Of a stretch of DNA of 64,000 nt, positions 35,684-45,579 are shown piece by piece. The DNA is from Devosia litorisediminis. Lineage in GTDB: Bacteria > Pseudomonadota > Alphaproteobacteria > Rhizobiales > Devosiaceae. Location of the stretch: assembly GCF_018334155.1 (NCBI RefSeq), contig NZ_JAGXTP010000003.1, positions 62,001 to 126,000 of the forward strand, written 5' to 3'. Below the pieces are notes generated by a model that did no database searches, was not told the origin of the DNA, and saw nothing but the letters and a program-made list of their open reading frames with translations. Within the stretch, counting starts at the first letter, position 1; every line of letters starts with the position of its first letter. A program made the translations under genes and the position numbers.

Positions 35684-36178
35684 ATGTCCTATATGCGCTT
35701 TGCCGCCATGATCGTGGTGTCCACCATTGTCATGTTCGGCCTGATGTACCTCAACACCTTCGCGCTCGATCATATTTTGTTCAGCCAGACCCGCATGTGG
35801 ATGGCGCTGCTCATGGGCGCCGTCATGGCGATCATCATGCTCGCGTTCATGCTCGCAATGTACAAGAATCGTACCGCCAATATCGCCATTTTCGTGGGCG
35901 CCATTGCTGTGTTTGCCGGCTCGCTCTGGCTGGTCCGCAGCCAGGAAACCGTCAGCGACATCGACTATATGAAAGCCATGATCCCGCACCACTCCATTGC
36001 CATCATGACCAGCAGTCGCGCCCATATCCGCGATCCGCGGGTGCGCGAACTCGCCGATGACATTATCGAGGCGCAGGTGCGCGAGATTGCCGAGATGAAA
36101 GCGCTGATCGCGGATCTGGAGAACAACCCGGTGCCGCAAAACGCGCCTGATCTGCCGCCGACGGTGCCGACCGAGTAG
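35684..36178 (+). CDS. DUF305 domain-containing membrane protein
   Basis: The 164-residue protein has three transmembrane helices in the first 95 residues, then a DUF305/ferritin-like helical segment with the hallmark YMKAMIPHHSIAIMTS near residue 105. The His-His pair and Met residues suggest metal, possibly copper, binding; this is an inference from the family. ATG 35684 is set by AAGGAG. Its stop abuts the convergent ispG stop directly. Confidence 0.88.
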   Translation: MSYMRFAAMIVVSTIVMFGLMYLNTFALDHILFSQTRMWMALLMGAVMAIIMLAFMLAMYKNRTANIAIFVGAIAVFAGSLWLVRSQETVSDIDYMKAMIPHHSIAIMTSSRAHIRDPRVRELADDIIEAQVREIAEMKALIADLENNPVPQNAPDLPPTVPTE

Positions 36179-37420
36179 CTACTCGGCGGCACTCTGTTCG
36201 CCGGTGCCGAACTTTTTTTCGATATAGTCGGCTACCATCACCTTGAACTGATCCGCCACATCGGCCCCGCGCAGCGTGGCAACCTTCTGGCCGTCGACAA
36301 ACACAGGTGCAGCAGGTGTCTCGCCCGTGCCCGGCAGTGAAATGCCGATATTGGCGTGCTTGGATTCCCCGGGGCCGTTGACGATGCAGCCCATTACCGC
36401 CACCGATAGCGTTTCGACGCCGGGATAGCGCTCTTTCCACTCGGGCATCGAGCTCGACAGATGCTCTTCGATATCCTTGGCCAGCGACTGGAAGGTGGTC
36501 GAGGTGGTGCGGCCGCAACCCGGGCACGCTGCCACAACCGGCACGAACTGGCGGAAGCCCATGGTCTGCAGCAATTCCTGCGCCACCTTGACCTCGGTGG
36601 TGCGATCACCACCCGGCTCGGGCGTCAGCGAAATCCGGATCGTGTCGCCAATGCCCTGCTGCAGCAAAATGCCCAGCGCGGCCGAGGACGCCACCACACC
36701 CTTGGTGCCCATGCCAGCCTCGGTCAGGCCCAGATGCAGCGCATAGTCACAACGTGCCGCCAGATCCTGATAGACCGCAATCAGATGCTGCACATCGCTG
36801 ACCTTGGTGGACAGGATGATCTTGTCGCGGCCCAGCCCGATCTCTTCGGCGCGCTGGGCTGACATCAGCGCCGACTGAATGATTGCTTCGCGCTGCACGG
36901 CAGCAGCACCCAACGGGCTCCCGGCCGCGGCGTTTTCATCCATCAGTCTGGTGAGCAGTTCTTCATCGAGCGAACCCCAGTTCACCCCAATGCGCACCGG
37001 CTTGTCATATTTCAGCGCCAGCTCGATCAAGGTCGAGAACTGCGTGTCACGCTTGGCCTTGAAGCCGACATTGCCCGGATTGATGCGATATTTGGCCAGC
37101 GCCTCGGCGCAGGCTGGGTGATCGGTCAGCAGCTTGTGGCCGATATAGTGGAAGTCACCCACCAGCGGCACGTCATAGCCCAGCACCGCCAGCCGGTCGC
37201 GGATGATCGGCACGGCCGCCGCAGACTCGTCGCGGTCCACCGTGATGCGCACGATTTCCGAGCCGGCGCGCGACAACTGCATGACCTGCTTGACGGTCGC
37301 ATCAATATCGGCGGTATCGGTATTGGTCATGGACTGCACGACAATGGGGGCACCACCGCCCACCATCACGCCGCCAACATTGACACCAATTGATTGCCTG
37401 CGCATTGCCGGGCCAGCCAT
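36179..37420 (-). CDS. ispG: 4-hydroxy-3-methylbut-2-en-1-yl diphosphate synthase
   Basis: The 413-residue [4Fe-4S] enzyme converts MEcPP to HMBPP, the penultimate MEP-pathway step. Cluster Cys are in ACPGCGRTT near residue 293 and [11 protein letters not shown] near 338. The TIM-barrel start is [19 protein letters not shown] near residue 20. ATG 37420 was chosen, with AGAGGTG upstream; the extra frame to 37498 lacks family similarity. Confidence 0.96.
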   Translation of the reverse strand: MAGPAMRRQSIGVNVGGVMVGGGAPIVVQSMTNTDTADIDATVKQVMQLSRAGSEIVRITVDRDESAAAVPIIRDRLAVLGYDVPLVGDFHYIGHKLLTDHPACAEALAKYRINPGNVGFKAKRDTQFSTLIELALKYDKPVRIGVNWGSLDEELLTRLMDENAAAGSPLGAAAVQREAIIQSALMSAQRAEEIGLGRDKIILSTKVSDVQHLIAVYQDLAARCDYALHLGLTEAGMGTKGVVASSAALGILLQQGIGDTIRISLTPEPGGDRTTEVKVAQELLQTMGFRQFVPVVAACPGCGRTTSTTFQSLAKDIEEHLSSSMPEWKERYPGVETLSVAVMGCIVNGPGESKHANIGISLPGTGETPAAPVFVDGQKVATLRGADVADQFKVMVADYIEKKFGTGEQSAAE

Positions 37421-37591
37421 CAAACACCTCTTGCTTTTCTCACCGGAGAGATAGGCTGCCGAGGCTAGAAGAGCAATGTTACGCTTGCGTGATCGCAACG
37501 AAGAGCGCCACTCGGGCTCATCAGTCTTTGATATGCAATAATGTGATCAGCGCGATCTTGAACCTGCGCCAGCACTGACCATTTATAGATC

Positions 37592-37903
37592 ATGTTCAAA
37601 ACGCTCCTCCCCCGTATCGTTCTGTTCCGCAAGGAAGTTGTCCAACTCTGGCAGGCTTTCTTTGCCCCCGAAACACCGTTCTACCTCAAGGCCGCCACTG
37701 CGTTCGTGGCGTTCTATCTGGTGAACCCGTTTGATCTGATTCCCGATCTGATCCCGTTCCTGGGCTGGGTTGATGACATCATTCTGGTGCCGCTGATGGT
37801 CAGCTGGATCGTGGCGCGCCTGCCCATCAAGGCCCGCGCCGATCACCGCGAGCGTAATGACCGCAACGGCCCCACTATCGATGGCACCGCGCGCCGCCGC
37901 TAG
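37592..37903 (+). CDS. YkvA/DUF1232 family protein
   Basis: The 103-residue protein carries the DUF1232 core YLVNPFDLIPDLIPFLGWVDD near residues 41-61 (key PxDxIPD...GxxDD), with flanking hydrophobic helices. The family is membrane-associated and of unknown function. It ends before a strong terminator at 37954-37988. Confidence 0.9.
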   Translation: MFKTLLPRIVLFRKEVVQLWQAFFAPETPFYLKAATAFVAFYLVNPFDLIPDLIPFLGWVDDIILVPLMVSWIVARLPIKARADHRERNDRNGPTIDGTARRR

Positions 37904-37953
37904 AAACGGGCCGTTGCCGGACTGAACCATCCCGACGATCTGACGTTGCATAC

Positions 37954-37988
37954 AAAGGACACCGCTCACCCGGTGTCCTTTTGTTTTT
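37954..37988 (+). terminator. rho-independent terminator
   Basis: A 10-bp stem AAAGGACACC/GGTGTCCTTT with an 8-base loop, followed by TTGTTTTT. It ends the DUF1232 transcript and lies just upstream of the DUF421 gene. Confidence 0.9.
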
Positions 37989-38003
37989 GCAGCGGAGGCC
38001 GCC

Positions 38004-38489
38004 ATGGATTGGTCAGAAATGTTCTTTCAGGACATGCAGGATATCGTGCGGACCCTGATCGTCGGCACGCTGGCCTATATCGTGCTGGTGCTGTTCCTGC
38101 GCATTTCGGGCAAGCGCACGCTGGCAAAGCTCAATGCCTTTGATCTTGTCGTCACCGTGGCTCTGGGCTCGACCCTGTCGGCAATTCTGCTCCAGGAATC
38201 GATCTCGCTGGCCGAAGGAGCCGTCGCACTGGCCCTGCTGATCTTTGCCCAGTTCCTCGTGACTTTCTTTTCGGTCCGCTCCAGTCGTTTTGCCCAGATC
38301 GTACGCAGCGAGCCCACCCTGCTGGCCAAGGACGGCCGCTTCTGCCAATCGGCCCTGACCAGTCAACGCGTCACGCGCGACGAAGCGCTCAGCGTGGTGC
38401 GCGCCCAGGGGGGACGCGATATCGCCGACGTGCAGTTTCTGGTGCTCGAAAGCGACGGCAGTATCAGCGTCAAGCTCAACGCCCGCTGA
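38004..38489 (+). CDS. DUF421 (YetF-like) membrane protein
   Basis: The 161-residue protein has three N-terminal helices and the DUF421 motif RISGKRTLAKLNAFDLVVTV near residue 33. A cytoplasmic alpha-beta domain follows. The role is unknown. The ATG stands directly behind a terminator, so a short promoter between 37988 and 38003 or read-through must drive it, or the promoter overlaps the hairpin. Confidence 0.88.
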   Translation: MDWSEMFFQDMQDIVRTLIVGTLAYIVLVLFLRISGKRTLAKLNAFDLVVTVALGSTLSAILLQESISLAEGAVALALLIFAQFLVTFFSVRSSRFAQIVRSEPTLLAKDGRFCQSALTSQRVTRDEALSVVRAQGGRDIADVQFLVLESDGSISVKLNAR

Positions 38490-38494
38490 CAGGA

Positions 38495-38522
38495 AAAAGG
38501 CCCGGATCTCTCCGGGCCTTTT
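38495..38522. terminator. bidirectional terminator between DUF421 gene and pyc
   Basis: A 12-bp palindromic stem (AAAAGGCCCGGA/TCCGGGCCTTTT) with a TCTC loop. A/T tracts on both sides let it serve both convergent genes. Confidence 0.9.
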
Positions 38523-38524
38523 GT

Positions 38525-41500
38525 CTATTCAAAGCGGACCAGCAGGTCCTTGGAGTCGATCTGATCGCCCGGCTTGACCAGCACTTCGGCGACCACGCCA
38601 TCCGTCTCGGCATGAATGGCAGTTTCCATTTTCATCGCTTCGATCGAGCAGATCACATCGCCCGCCGCAACGTTCTGGCCTTCCTTGACGTGCAAGGACG
38701 AGACAACGCCCGGCATCGGGGCCCCCACCTGCTTGGCATCGCCCAGCGCCGCCTTGGCACGCACCTTGATATCCCCGGCCTTGAGGCGATCGGGTACCAC
38801 GATGGTGCGCGGCTGACCATTGAGGTCAAAGAACACGCGCACTTCGCCCTTATCGTTGGTCGGCGCCCGGCCGAGATATTGCAGGACCAGCGTCTTGCCC
38901 TTCTCGATATCGACCAGGATCTCGTCGCCCTCGCTCAGCCCGTAGAAATAGACCGGCGTCGGCAACACCTCGGTGGGGCCATAAAGCTCCTGGGTCTTCT
39001 CGAAATCGGTGAAGACCTTGGGGTACATCAGATAGGAGGCGAGCCGGTAATCATCGATCTCATGACCCACTTCCTCGGCGACCTTGGCGCGCTCGGCCTC
39101 AAGATCAACATCCTTGAGATAGGAGCCCGGGCGCTCGGTGAGCGCTTCCTTGCCCTTGAGTACCTTCTTTTGCAGCGCCTGCGGAAAGCCGCCTGGAGGC
39201 TGTCCAAGATCACCGGCAAAAAAGCCCACGACCGAATCGGGGAAGGCGATGTCGCGATTGGGGTCTTCCACATCTGCACGCTTGAGGCCGGCCGACACCA
39301 TGGCCAGAGCCATGTCGCCCACCACCTTGGAGCTTGGCGTCACCTTGACGATATCGCCGAACATCTGGTTGACGTCAGCATAGGTCTGGGCGACTTCGTG
39401 CCAGCGCGTTTCCAGTCCCAGCGAGCGGGCCTGTTCCTTGAGATTGGTGAACTGACCACCGGGCATTTCGTGCAGATAGACTTCCGACGCGCCGCCCTTG
39501 AGATCACTCTCGAAGGCGCGGTACTGCGTCCGCACCGCTTCCCAATAAAACGAGATCTGGCGAATGGCCCCGGCGTCCAGCAGCGGGTCGCGGTCACCGT
39601 CACGCAGCGCTGCCACGATCGAGCCGAGCGTTGGCTGGCTGGTCGTACCGCTCAGTGCGTCCATCGCCACATCGACCGCATCAACCCCGGCATCTACCGC
39701 TGCCAGCACCGTGGCTGACGCCGCACCCGAAGTGTCATGGGTATGAAGATGGATCGGCAGACCGATTTCTTCGCGCAGCGTCGCAATCAGCTTCTTGGCC
39801 GCAGCAGGCTTTAGTAGACCCGCCATATCCTTGAGGCCCAGCACATGCGCGCCAGCCTTTTCCAGCTCCTTGGCCAGACGGACATAATATTTCAGATCAT
39901 ACTTGGCCCGATCGGGGTCCAGCATGTCGCCGGTATAGCAGATGACGCCCTCGGCCACCTTGCCGGCCTCGACCACCGCATCGAGCGAGACGCGCATGTT
40001 CTCGACCCAGTTCAGGCAATCGAACACGCGGAAAATGTCGACACCGCCCTTGGCTGCCTGAGCTACGAAGTACTTGACCACATTGTCGGGATAATTGGTG
40101 TAGCCCACGCCATTGCTGCCACGTAGCAGCATCTGGGTCAGGATATTGGGTGCGCCTTCGCGCACCTTGGCCAGGCGCTCCCAGGGGTCTTCGTTGAGGA
40201 AGCGCATCGACACGTCGAACGTCGCCCCGCCCCAGCATTCCAGACTGAACAGATTGGGCAGGCCGTTCGAATAGGCTTGGGCAATGCGCGTGATATCGAA
40301 GCTGCGCATGCGCGTGGCCAACAGGCTCTGATGCGCGTCGCGCATGGTGGTGTCGGTGATCAACACCCGCGACTGGTCTTTCATCCACTGCGCCAGACCG
40401 GCCGGACCGTCACGCTCAAGCACCTGGCGGCTACCATCGATCTCGGTCAGCACGCCAAATTCGGGCACCATGGGTTCGGCTGCCTCGGCAGGCGGGCGGG
40501 GCCGGTCACGCACTTCGGGATGACCATTGACCGTCACATCCGCGATATAGCTGAGCAGCTTGGTCGCACGATCCTTGCGCGGCTTGAAGTTGAACAGCTC
40601 GGGCGTGGTGTCGATGAAACGCGTTGTGTAGCGGTTCTCGACAAAGTCGGGATGGGTGATGATGTTCTCAAGGAACGCCAGATTGGTCGACACGCCGCGA
40701 ATGCGGAATTCGCGCAGGGCGCGGTGCATACGCGCGATCGCCTCTTCGGCCGACGGCGCCCAGCAGGTCACCTTTTCGAGCAGCGGATCGTAGAACCGGG
40801 TGATGATGGCACCGGCATAGGCCGTGCCGCCATCGAGCCGCACGCCGAACCCGGTCGCGCCGCGATAGGCGGTGATGCGGCCATAATCGGGAATGAAGTT
40901 CTCTTCGGGATCCTCGGTCGTCACCCGGCACTGGATGGCATTGCCGTTCAGCCTGATGTCTGCCTGATCGGGCACGCCCGACTCTGGTGTGCCGATCACG
41001 GCACCGTCAAGCAGATGAATCTGCGCCTTTACGATGTCGATACCGGTGACCTCTTCGGTGACGGTGTGCTCGACCTGAATGCGCGGGTTCACTTCAATGA
41101 AGTAGAACTTGTCGGTATCGGCATCCATCAGGAACTCGACCGTGCCGGCGCCACGATAATTGGCCGCCTTGCCCAGCCGCACCGCGGCATCGGTCAGATC
41201 CTTGCGCACTTCGTCGCTGAGATAGGGGGCCGGCGCGCGCTCGACCACCTTCTGATTGCGTCGCTGCACCGAGCAGTCGCGCTCGAACAGGTGCACCAGA
41301 TTGCCATGATCGTCGCCGATCAGCTGCACTTCGACATGGCGGGCCCGCTCGACCAGCTTTTCGAGATACATCTCGTCCTTGCCGAACGCCGCCTTGGCCT
41401 CGCGCTTGCCCTCGGACACCTCCGAAAGCAGCGTGGATTCGTCCATGATTCGGCGCATGCCGCGACCACCGCCGCCCCAGCTTGCCTTGAGCATCAGCGG

Positions 41501-41965
41501 ATAGCCGATCTCGGCGGCCATTGACTTGATCAGGGCCGGATCGTCGGGCAGTGGCTCCGTGGCCGGCACCACGGGTACATCAGAGGCGATGGCCATGTTG
41601 CGGGCAGCGACCTTATTGCCCAGATCGCGCATGGTCTGCGCCTTGGGGCCGATAAAGATCAGGCCCGCATCTTCGCAGGCGTCAACAAACTCGGGGCTTT
41701 CCGAGAGCAGGCCATAGCCGGGATGGATCGCATCTGCGCCTGAAATCCGCGCAATACGGATATATTCGTCAATCTGCAGATAGGCTTCGACCGGCCCTTT
41801 GCCCTTGCCGATCAGATAGGCTTCATCGGCCTTGAACCGATGCAGCGCCAGCTTGTCTTCCTCGGCATAGGCGGCCACCGTCTTGAGGCCAAGTTCATTG
41901 GCGGCGCGGAAAACGCGAATGGCGATTTCGCTGCGATTGGCGACGAGAATTTTCTTGATGGTCAT
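38525..41965 (-). CDS. pyc: pyruvate carboxylase
   Basis: The 1146-residue enzyme makes oxaloacetate from pyruvate. In order it has an N-terminal biotin carboxylase/ATP-grasp domain (about residues 1-455, with SWGGGGRGMR and YFIEVNPRIQVEHTVTEE), a carboxyltransferase domain (about 530-830, with TTMRDAHQSL and LHTHDTSG), a helical region, and a C-terminal biotinyl domain with the biotin-acceptor Lys in EAMKMET near residue 1110. This is the single-chain alpha4 type, full length. Confidence 0.98.
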   Translation of the reverse strand: MTIKKILVANRSEIAIRVFRAANELGLKTVAAYAEEDKLALHRFKADEAYLIGKGKGPVEAYLQIDEYIRIARISGADAIHPGYGLLSESPEFVDACEDAGLIFIGPKAQTMRDLGNKVAARNMAIASDVPVVPATEPLPDDPALIKSMAAEIGYPLMLKASWGGGGRGMRRIMDESTLLSEVSEGKREAKAAFGKDEMYLEKLVERARHVEVQLIGDDHGNLVHLFERDCSVQRRNQKVVERAPAPYLSDEVRKDLTDAAVRLGKAANYRGAGTVEFLMDADTDKFYFIEVNPRIQVEHTVTEEVTGIDIVKAQIHLLDGAVIGTPESGVPDQADIRLNGNAIQCRVTTEDPEENFIPDYGRITAYRGATGFGVRLDGGTAYAGAIITRFYDPLLEKVTCWAPSAEEAIARMHRALREFRIRGVSTNLAFLENIITHPDFVENRYTTRFIDTTPELFNFKPRKDRATKLLSYIADVTVNGHPEVRDRPRPPAEAAEPMVPEFGVLTEIDGSRQVLERDGPAGLAQWMKDQSRVLITDTTMRDAHQSLLATRMRSFDITRIAQAYSNGLPNLFSLECWGGATFDVSMRFLNEDPWERLAKVREGAPNILTQMLLRGSNGVGYTNYPDNVVKYFVAQAAKGGVDIFRVFDCLNWVENMRVSLDAVVEAGKVAEGVICYTGDMLDPDRAKYDLKYYVRLAKELEKAGAHVLGLKDMAGLLKPAAAKKLIATLREEIGLPIHLHTHDTSGAASATVLAAVDAGVDAVDVAMDALSGTTSQPTLGSIVAALRDGDRDPLLDAGAIRQISFYWEAVRTQYRAFESDLKGGASEVYLHEMPGGQFTNLKEQARSLGLETRWHEVAQTYADVNQMFGDIVKVTPSSKVVGDMALAMVSAGLKRADVEDPNRDIAFPDSVVGFFAGDLGQPPGGFPQALQKKVLKGKEALTERPGSYLKDVDLEAERAKVAEEVGHEIDDYRLASYLMYPKVFTDFEKTQELYGPTEVLPTPVYFYGLSEGDEILVDIEKGKTLVLQYLGRAPTNDKGEVRVFFDLNGQPRTIVVPDRLKAGDIKVRAKAALGDAKQVGAPMPGVVSSLHVKEGQNVAAGDVICSIEAMKMETAIHAETDGVVAEVLVKPGDQIDSKDLLVRFE

Positions 41966-42068
41966 TTATGTCCGTCCGAGCAGGAGGGGTGGAGGACCTT
42001 GACGGTCCGGCTCAGCTATATGCATCCAGCACGGACGGTTTCCCGCCTGCGCCGGCGAAAAAAGATAT

Positions 42069-42485
42069 CTAACGGCGGCTCAGATGGCCTGCGAGATGGC
42101 TCATATCGTAGCCGGCATCAGCCGCCTGCGCGATGATCTCACTGGCATCACGCTGTCCAGCCTGGCTCAGCGCCCACAGGGTGGTCGAACGCGTTCCCGA
42201 TCGACAATAGCAGAACACCGGCCCTGCGCTCCCCTCGAGCACAGCTTTGGTCTGTTCTACCATTTCGGGAGAGACGCCTTCGCGTCCCAGCGGAATGCTG
42301 TGATAGGCCATTCCGGCCTCTTTTGCTGCCGCTTCGATTTCGGCGCCTGCCGGTTGGTCGGGGGATTCCCCGTCCGGGCGATTATTGACAATGGCGACGA
42401 AACCCGCGGCTTTGAGCGCTGCGACGTCCTCGGGCCGAATTTGCCCCGATACGCTGACGTGATCGTTGATCCGCTTCAAGTCCAA
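42069..42485 (-). CDS. DUF442/TIGR01244 family protein phosphatase
   Basis: The 138-residue protein has a cysteine phosphatase fold with the CX5R loop FCYCRSGTRSTTLW near residue 92, and the DUF442 start VSGQIRPEDVAALKAAGF. Related proteins are linked to sulfide metabolism when fused to a persulfide dioxygenase, but here it stands alone. Its start lies 126 bp after the GGDEF-EAL stop, with the same direction. Confidence 0.88.
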   Translation of the reverse strand: MDLKRINDHVSVSGQIRPEDVAALKAAGFVAIVNNRPDGESPDQPAGAEIEAAAKEAGMAYHSIPLGREGVSPEMVEQTKAVLEGSAGPVFCYCRSGTRSTTLWALSQAGQRDASEIIAQAADAGYDMSHLAGHLSRR

Positions 42486-42610
42486 GTCACTACTCCCGTT
42501 GCCAGCAAAGGCTTCCCCAGCCCCTTATATCCGTGCGCTGGCACGTGACGCAACTGCGACAACGCAGAAGCTGTCGCCAAGCTGTCAACTTGTGACTGGC
42601 AAAGGGATGA

Positions 42611-44116
42611 TCAGGCAGCGCTGGCGACGTGCAGTTCGTCCAGCGGACGCGGCCGTCCCAGCAGAAAACCCTGGAACCGCGTGCAGCCCGCCTCGCGCAG
42701 CAGGGCGAACTGCTCCTCGGTCTCGATCCCTTCGGCGACCACATCAACGGGCAGTGATCGCGCAATGTCACAGATGGCCGAAACAATGATGGCGTCGATC
42801 CGGCTATCACCCAGATTGGACACATAGGTGCGATCTATCTTGATCACATCGAAACTGAAGCTGCGCAGATATTGCAGGCTGGCGTGGCCAGCGCCGAAAT
42901 CATCAATGGCAATCCGCACGCCCAGCGCCCGCAGCGCATCGACATTGGCCAGTTCGATTCCCCTGGCCTGCAAAGGCACGGTCTCGGTGATCTCGACAAT
43001 GATGCTGGCGGGGTCGGTATTGCTTTGTGCCAGCAGGGCGGCGAAGCGGGGCGCAAAATCGGCATGTCGCAATTGCGCTGGCGACACGTTGACCGCCACC
43101 GGCGTGCCCAGTTGCGGTAAATCAATGCAGGCCCGCCGTACCACCCATTCGCCGACCTTGTCGATCAGATCGCTCTCTTCGGCGATGGCAATGAATTGGG
43201 CCGGCGAGATAATGCCACGCACGCGGTGGCGCCAGCGCACCAGCGCCTCGTGCGAGCGGACCTTGCGGTCTGCATCAAACACCGGCTGATAATACAGCTC
43301 AAGCTCGTCAAGCAGCAGCGCGGCGCGCAATTCTCGTTCGACAAAACGCCGATGACGCTCGTCGCCCAGCATGTCGGGATCAAATGGCACCACCACATTG
43401 CGACCGCTGCGCTTGCCCTTGTAGAGCGCCAGATCTGCCTTGGAGATCAGCTCGTCGACATCGGTGGCATCAAGCGGGGCAAGGGCAATCCCGATCGTGG
43501 CAGCCAGGCGCACCGGGCGCCCCGCAATGCCAACGGGCCGCTCCAGCCGCCGCAGCAGTTCTTCGCCTAGCCGGCGCAGCGCCGGACGATTGTCATGCCC
43601 GAACACCGCAATGCCGAACTCATCGCCACCCAGCCGGCCAACCAGCGCATCGGGCAGCATTTCGCGAATGGTTGCCGCCAGATGCACCAGCGCCGCATCA
43701 CCGGCACCGTGACCCGCGCTATCATTGAGAATTTTCAGATTGTCCATGTCGAGCTGCAGATAGCCCACCGCCCGCTTGGAACCATGATAGACTTCGTTGT
43801 TCAGCGTTTCGAGAAAGAACGAGCGGGTTGCCAGCCCCGTCAACGCATCGCGGTGCACCGAGGCCAGAACATCATAGGACGCCTGGCTGGCCGCCGCGAT
43901 GCGCAGTCGCACCATGCGGTGCCCGCCCGCCAGCAGCCCAAGCAGCAGCACACCACACATCAGCGAGGCAACCGGCAGTGTCACGCCCACGCTGGGCATC
44001 ATGCCCAGCAGCGCCATCACGCTGCCCGTAAAAATGGCAATGACCACCATCGCGGCCACGATCGCGATACTGCGATAGCCGTCGAGAATTCTGGAAAGCG
44101 CAGGGTTGCGGCGCAT
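42611..44116 (-). CDS. GGDEF-EAL bifunctional c-di-GMP protein
   Basis: The roughly 501-residue protein has two N-terminal membrane helices (about residues 15-60), a GGDEF domain with an intact GGDEF active site and no RxxD at the I-site position, and an EAL domain. The EAL domain keeps EALVRW, NVSPAQLR, DDFGAGHASL, KIDRTYV and EGIE, so phosphodiesterase activity is likely. ATG 44116 was chosen over the frame extending to 44161. It could turn over c-di-GMP made by the cyclases at 5231 and 34416. Confidence 0.9.
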   Translation of the reverse strand: MRRNPALSRILDGYRSIAIVAAMVVIAIFTGSVMALLGMMPSVGVTLPVASLMCGVLLLGLLAGGHRMVRLRIAAASQASYDVLASVHRDALTGLATRSFFLETLNNEVYHGSKRAVGYLQLDMDNLKILNDSAGHGAGDAALVHLAATIREMLPDALVGRLGGDEFGIAVFGHDNRPALRRLGEELLRRLERPVGIAGRPVRLAATIGIALAPLDATDVDELISKADLALYKGKRSGRNVVVPFDPDMLGDERHRRFVERELRAALLLDELELYYQPVFDADRKVRSHEALVRWRHRVRGIISPAQFIAIAEESDLIDKVGEWVVRRACIDLPQLGTPVAVNVSPAQLRHADFAPRFAALLAQSNTDPASIIVEITETVPLQARGIELANVDALRALGVRIAIDDFGAGHASLQYLRSFSFDVIKIDRTYVSNLGDSRIDAIIVSAICDIARSLPVDVVAEGIETEEQFALLREAGCTRFQGFLLGRPRPLDELHVASAA

Positions 44117-44320
44117 GGCAAACTTATCCGGTCCGGCCCGATACAGCCGGGTCCACCGCAAAACTGGCCCTCAGAGGTGAACAATCCGTAAAGTCATACA
44201 ATAAAAGCCGTTATTTACCAAACAGTTACACGGAAACGGCTACAGAACCAGACAAACTAGCCGCGCTCTGTGACAGAGCAATGACAGCGATGACATCTGC
44301 CCGCCGGCCGCTCTTGACCA

Positions 44321-45358
44321 TTATGGCGCGCCAGCCCCTGTCCAGTTTCGCCAGATATCGTCGCGTTCTGCGACAAATCTCTCGGCCACACTGGCCACCG
44401 TCGCGCCCGGCGCATTGAGCTGGGCCAGCAAGGCGTTCATCTCGGCCAGCGGCAGGCTGCTGCGCTGAAAATAGCCCGCGATCGCCGGAATGTCGGTGAA
44501 CACCCACTCGCTAAGCGCTACCAGAACGGTCTCCGGCGGAAAGGCACTGGGCTGCGGCGTCGCACAAACTCGCTGCGCCAGGCATTTGGCAGCCTCGGCA
44601 TCGTACTCGCCCATATCGAGCGCAAACAGATCCAGCTGCGCCAGAACCGCGTTGGGTTGCCAGTAATAGAACAGCACTGGCTCACGCAGGCTGACTGCTT
44701 CGGCGATCAGGGAGTCCATCTCGAACCGGTTTCCCGGCTCGACCAGTTTCACCATTTCGCTCACCCCATGGGCCGCGAGCAGATTGCGATTGATCACGGC
44801 GCAGGCCCAGTCCGCCGGGCAGGAAATGAACTGCACTTTACGGCCAGCATTGAGCATGGGCAGCACCGCCGCCAGATCGGCTGCGCGCTGCAAGGCCGGG
44901 CGGGCCTGCACAATCGCATTGGCGACAAACCAGCCCTCAAAACCTGCCTCGACATAGGTGGAGGCCGCGGGGCGCAACATCTGCGCACTGATACCCGTGT
45001 TCCACACATCGGCGACGCGGGTTGGCCACATCTCCGGGGCTACGGCCGGTTGTCCGCTTGAGCCCATGGACGAGCCGGTCGACGCCAGATCGCCAGGCGT
45101 CACGCGCACAGCACACCCGTATGTCTCGGCGAGCAGTTGCGCATGGATTTCGGCAAGCAATTGCGCCGACGGCCAGTTCATACTGGCGATACTGATGGTC
45201 TGGGTTCCGCAGGGCGGCGGCGTGCTGGTGTCGGTCACGCCCGACCCCAGATTGTCCTGCGCCTGATCGAGCACGGTGAACTGCGCCAGCGCCGGCGCGC
45301 TCATCAGACCCAGCAACAGCAATGCGACAAACTTCGTTCGGCCTGCTGTGTGCACCAC
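44321..45358 (-). CDS. OpuAC/ProX-like substrate-binding protein of a betaine-type ABC transporter
   Basis: The 345-residue exported protein has a signal peptide (FVALLLLGLMSAPALAQ) and a type II periplasmic-binding fold resembling the glycine betaine/choline OpuAC family: ISIASMNWPSAQLLAEIHAQ near residue 53, PEMWPTRVADVW near 105, and FYYWQPNAVLAQ near 225. No permease or ATPase gene for this type is adjacent. It contains four to six Cys residues that may form disulfides. The ligand cannot be told. Confidence 0.8.
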   Translation of the reverse strand: MVHTAGRTKFVALLLLGLMSAPALAQFTVLDQAQDNLGSGVTDTSTPPPCGTQTISIASMNWPSAQLLAEIHAQLLAETYGCAVRVTPGDLASTGSSMGSSGQPAVAPEMWPTRVADVWNTGISAQMLRPAASTYVEAGFEGWFVANAIVQARPALQRAADLAAVLPMLNAGRKVQFISCPADWACAVINRNLLAAHGVSEMVKLVEPGNRFEMDSLIAEAVSLREPVLFYYWQPNAVLAQLDLFALDMGEYDAEAAKCLAQRVCATPQPSAFPPETVLVALSEWVFTDIPAIAGYFQRSSLPLAEMNALLAQLNAPGATVASVAERFVAERDDIWRNWTGAGAP

Positions 45359-45579
45359 GCGCTCCCCTTCAACAGTTCAATCTATGCAAAAAGCGCCCCC
45401 GTTAAGCAACAGCAACGACCACGCCGATATCAGCGCGATACCCGGTGACTCACCAGCCCGATATGTGCAACAGTCTGCCCAGCGGGGCGCGGGTTGCGCC
45501 CCCTTTTACGCGTTGTTTCGCCTGGCAAGACGGTCCAAGCAAGGGCCGCTCCACGGAACAACCAAGCAGAGGGACGTAC

